From assembly GCA_023255765.1 (NCBI GenBank), contig JAGDVT010000016.1, positions 1-6,332 on the forward strand: 6,332 nucleotides of DNA, in the 5' to 3' direction. Origin of the DNA: Candidatus Paceibacter sp. Its GTDB lineage: Bacteria; Patescibacteriota; Minisyncoccia; UBA6257; HR35. The notes beneath the pieces are model-generated. The model had not been told where the DNA came from. It made no database searches and saw only the letters and a program-made list of their open reading frames with translations. This document shows positions 5,460-6,332 of the stretch, in pieces. The number at the start of each line of letters is the position of its first letter. The stretch's first letter is position 1. The translations under genes and the position numbers were made by a program.

Positions 5460-6026
5460 ATGGGAAATTATTTTAAACTTTTAAGTATCATTTTTTTGAT
5501 TTTAATAATTTTAGCTTTAGGAGTATATTATATAAAAAGAAACCCCCCGGAAGAAAAAGTTAACATATCTTCTCCATCTTTAAACCAAAAAGTGCAACTG
5601 TTTGAACCTAGTGAAATTAAAAAAATTTATCCTCCTACACCAACTAAGCCTATTATAATACCTATAGCTGAAAATTCTACATCAAATACTTCTTCTATAA
5701 CCTCTACGACTACATTTGAAACAACAACTTCTTATGGAACAACTTCGGAATCTAATGTAATTACTATAACTGCAAAAGAATACGAATTTCAACCTAATAA
5801 TATAAAATTAAAAGCAGGAGAAAAAATTACTTTAATAATCAAAAATGAAGGCGTTACTCCTCATGATTTAAAAATTGAAAATGAATCATTTTCTATCAAA
5901 ACTAAACTTATAGCACCTGGCAGTGAAGAAAAATTAGAATTTGTTTTACCTACAAAAGGTGAATATAAATTTTATTGCACTTTACATATCGATAAAGGGA
6001 TGGAAGGTAAAATTATAGCTGAATAA
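5460..6026 (+). CDS. Membrane-anchored cupredoxin-domain protein
   Basis: The 188-residue protein has one N-terminal hydrophobic helix (about 5-25), a proline-containing stretch, a Ser/Thr-rich linker (72-99, with runs such as SSITSTTTFETTTS) and a C-terminal cupredoxin-like domain (about 100-188). The domain carries the strand ITAKEYEFQPNNIKLKAGE and all four ligands of a mononuclear type 1 copper site: H135 (TPHDL), C173 and H176 (FYCTLH), and M181 (KGMEG), in the usual C-x2-H-x4-M spacing. It lacks the second cysteine of a CuA centre. No lipobox is seen, so the helix is probably an uncleaved anchor holding the domain outside the membrane. Its likely role is electron transfer or copper binding; the partner is unknown. 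It is 24 bp after the aminotransferase, last in the cluster, and ends 2 bp before a convergent tRNA gene. No Shine-Dalgarno is seen. Confidence 0.88.
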   Translation: MGNYFKLLSIIFLILIILALGVYYIKRNPPEEKVNISSPSLNQKVQLFEPSEIKKIYPPTPTKPIIIPIAENSTSNTSSITSTTTFETTTSYGTTSESNVITITAKEYEFQPNNIKLKAGEKITLIIKNEGVTPHDLKIENESFSIKTKLIAPGSEEKLEFVLPTKGEYKFYCTLHIDKGMEGKIIAE

Positions 6027-6028
6027 TT

Positions 6029-6101
6029 TGCCTCGGGTGGGATTCGAACCCACGACCTGGCGCTTATGAGACGCCCGCTCTAACCCCTGAGCTACCGAGG
6101 C
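6029..6101 (-). tRNA. tRNA with CAU anticodon, elongator Met or Ile2
   Basis: This is a full 73-nt cloverleaf on the minus strand. The acceptor GCCTCGG (6101-6095) pairs with CCGAGGC (6036-6030), with discriminator A at 6029. The D stem is GCTC/GAGC. The anticodon stem GGCGT/GCGCC encloses CTCATAA, with CAT at 6068-6066. The T arm is GTGGG-TTCGAAT-CCCAC. The anticodon stem lacks the three G-C pairs of an initiator, so it is either elongator tRNA-Met or the tRNA-Ile2 whose C34 becomes lysidine. The C3-G70 pair and A73 are compatible with methionine identity. The tail after A73 is AAT, so CCA is not encoded. It faces the cupredoxin gene end to end with a 2-bp gap. Confidence 0.95.
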
Positions 6102-6111
6102 ATTTATATAT

Positions 6112-6137
6112 ATTATAAATCATAAATCATTTTTCAA
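6112..6137 (-). promoter_or_regulatory. Candidate promoter of the CAU tRNA
   Basis: A perfect TATAAT on the minus strand (6117-6112) ends 10 nt before the mature 5' end of the tRNA, leaving a precursor leader of only a few bases. A TTGAAA (6137-6132) lies 14 bp upstream, shorter than the usual spacer, so the -35 is doubtful. An archaeal TATA box would be expected further upstream, so this supports a bacterial host. Confidence 0.5.
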
Positions 6138-6248
6138 TTCTATTAGTAAAGCTTCAATCATAATGCTCAATCACTTAAATTAAATAGAAAATACGAAAAT
6201 TCATTTATTGGGACGTACGACATCCAAATATTAATAACAAAAATGAGA

Positions 6249-6331
6249 ACGAATAAAAAAATTTACACGAATAAATCACGAATAATTACACGAATGGCTC
6301 ACGAATACACACACGAATAAATCGCGAATAA
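6249..6331. repeat. Phased array of ACGAAT units, 11-12 bp period, open at the window edge
   Basis: Seven copies of ACGAATAA or near variants start at 6249, 6267, 6278, 6290, 6301, 6313 and 6324, giving steps of 18, 11, 12, 11, 12 and 11 bp. The core CGAAT is unchanged in every copy, while the 3-6 bases between cores vary (for example ATC, TTAC, GGCTC, ACACAC). The alternation of 11 and 12 is not a multiple of three, so this is not a coding repeat. The array probably continues beyond the window. From 6102 to 6248 I see no gene; only AT-rich DNA, the tRNA promoter and an imperfect 15-bp dyad (6211-6225). Confidence 0.75.
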
Positions 6332-6332
6332 A

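Noticed and set aside
6249..6331. CRISPR array
   Set aside because: The repeat unit is only 6-8 bp with 3-6 bp between copies, far below CRISPR repeat and spacer lengths.

Overview
This 6.3 kb window is AT-rich bacterial chromosome. It probably comes from a Candidate Phyla Radiation (Patescibacteria, Parcubacteria-like) genome. The reasons are compact genes, tRNAs without an encoded CCA, few Shine-Dalgarno sequences, a short MurC of the CPR type (GGIGISALAKYY, IEEEHLDYF), and a membrane protein with the GVDCGGPCPPC motif next to a SEDS gene, an arrangement I recall from Parcubacteria. A DPANN archaeon was considered because of the leaderless starts and AT-rich style. MurC plus RodA and good bacterial -10 elements argue against it. 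The assignment is inference.

Layout: tRNA-Ser(GGA) on the + strand (10-97); a 330-bp intergenic stretch holding a decayed copy of the mpg 3' end (101-160) and an open, membrane-protein-like but apparently frameshifted reading frame on the - strand (172-429); a 3-methyladenine DNA glycosylase, - strand (430-1098); a 316-bp gap with a degraded open frame; murC, - strand (1415-2776); then, divergent from murC, a + strand cluster: Cys-motif single-pass membrane protein (2800-3543), RodA/FtsW SEDS glycan polymerase (3546-4586), class IV PLP aminotransferase (4602-5435) and a membrane-anchored cupredoxin (5460-6026). A CAU tRNA converges on the cluster from the - strand (6029-6101). The right edge carries an array of ACGAAT units at 11-12 bp spacing.

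The centre of the window is an envelope locus. MurC adds L-Ala to UDP-MurNAc and RodA/FtsW polymerises lipid II. The class IV aminotransferase could supply D-Ala or D-Glu for the same wall, although branched-chain aminotransferase is equally possible. The two single-pass proteins are displayed outside the membrane. murC and the four-gene cluster are divided by only 23 bp, which contain an 8-bp palindrome giving a TATAAT box on each strand 7-8 nt before each ATG, so both transcripts are predicted to be leaderless or nearly so. No wholly new defence or mobile system is evident. The points most worth a second look are this symmetric promoter, the duplicated mpg tail flanking a broken membrane ORF, the 40-residue insertion in the glycosylase, and the phased repeat array.
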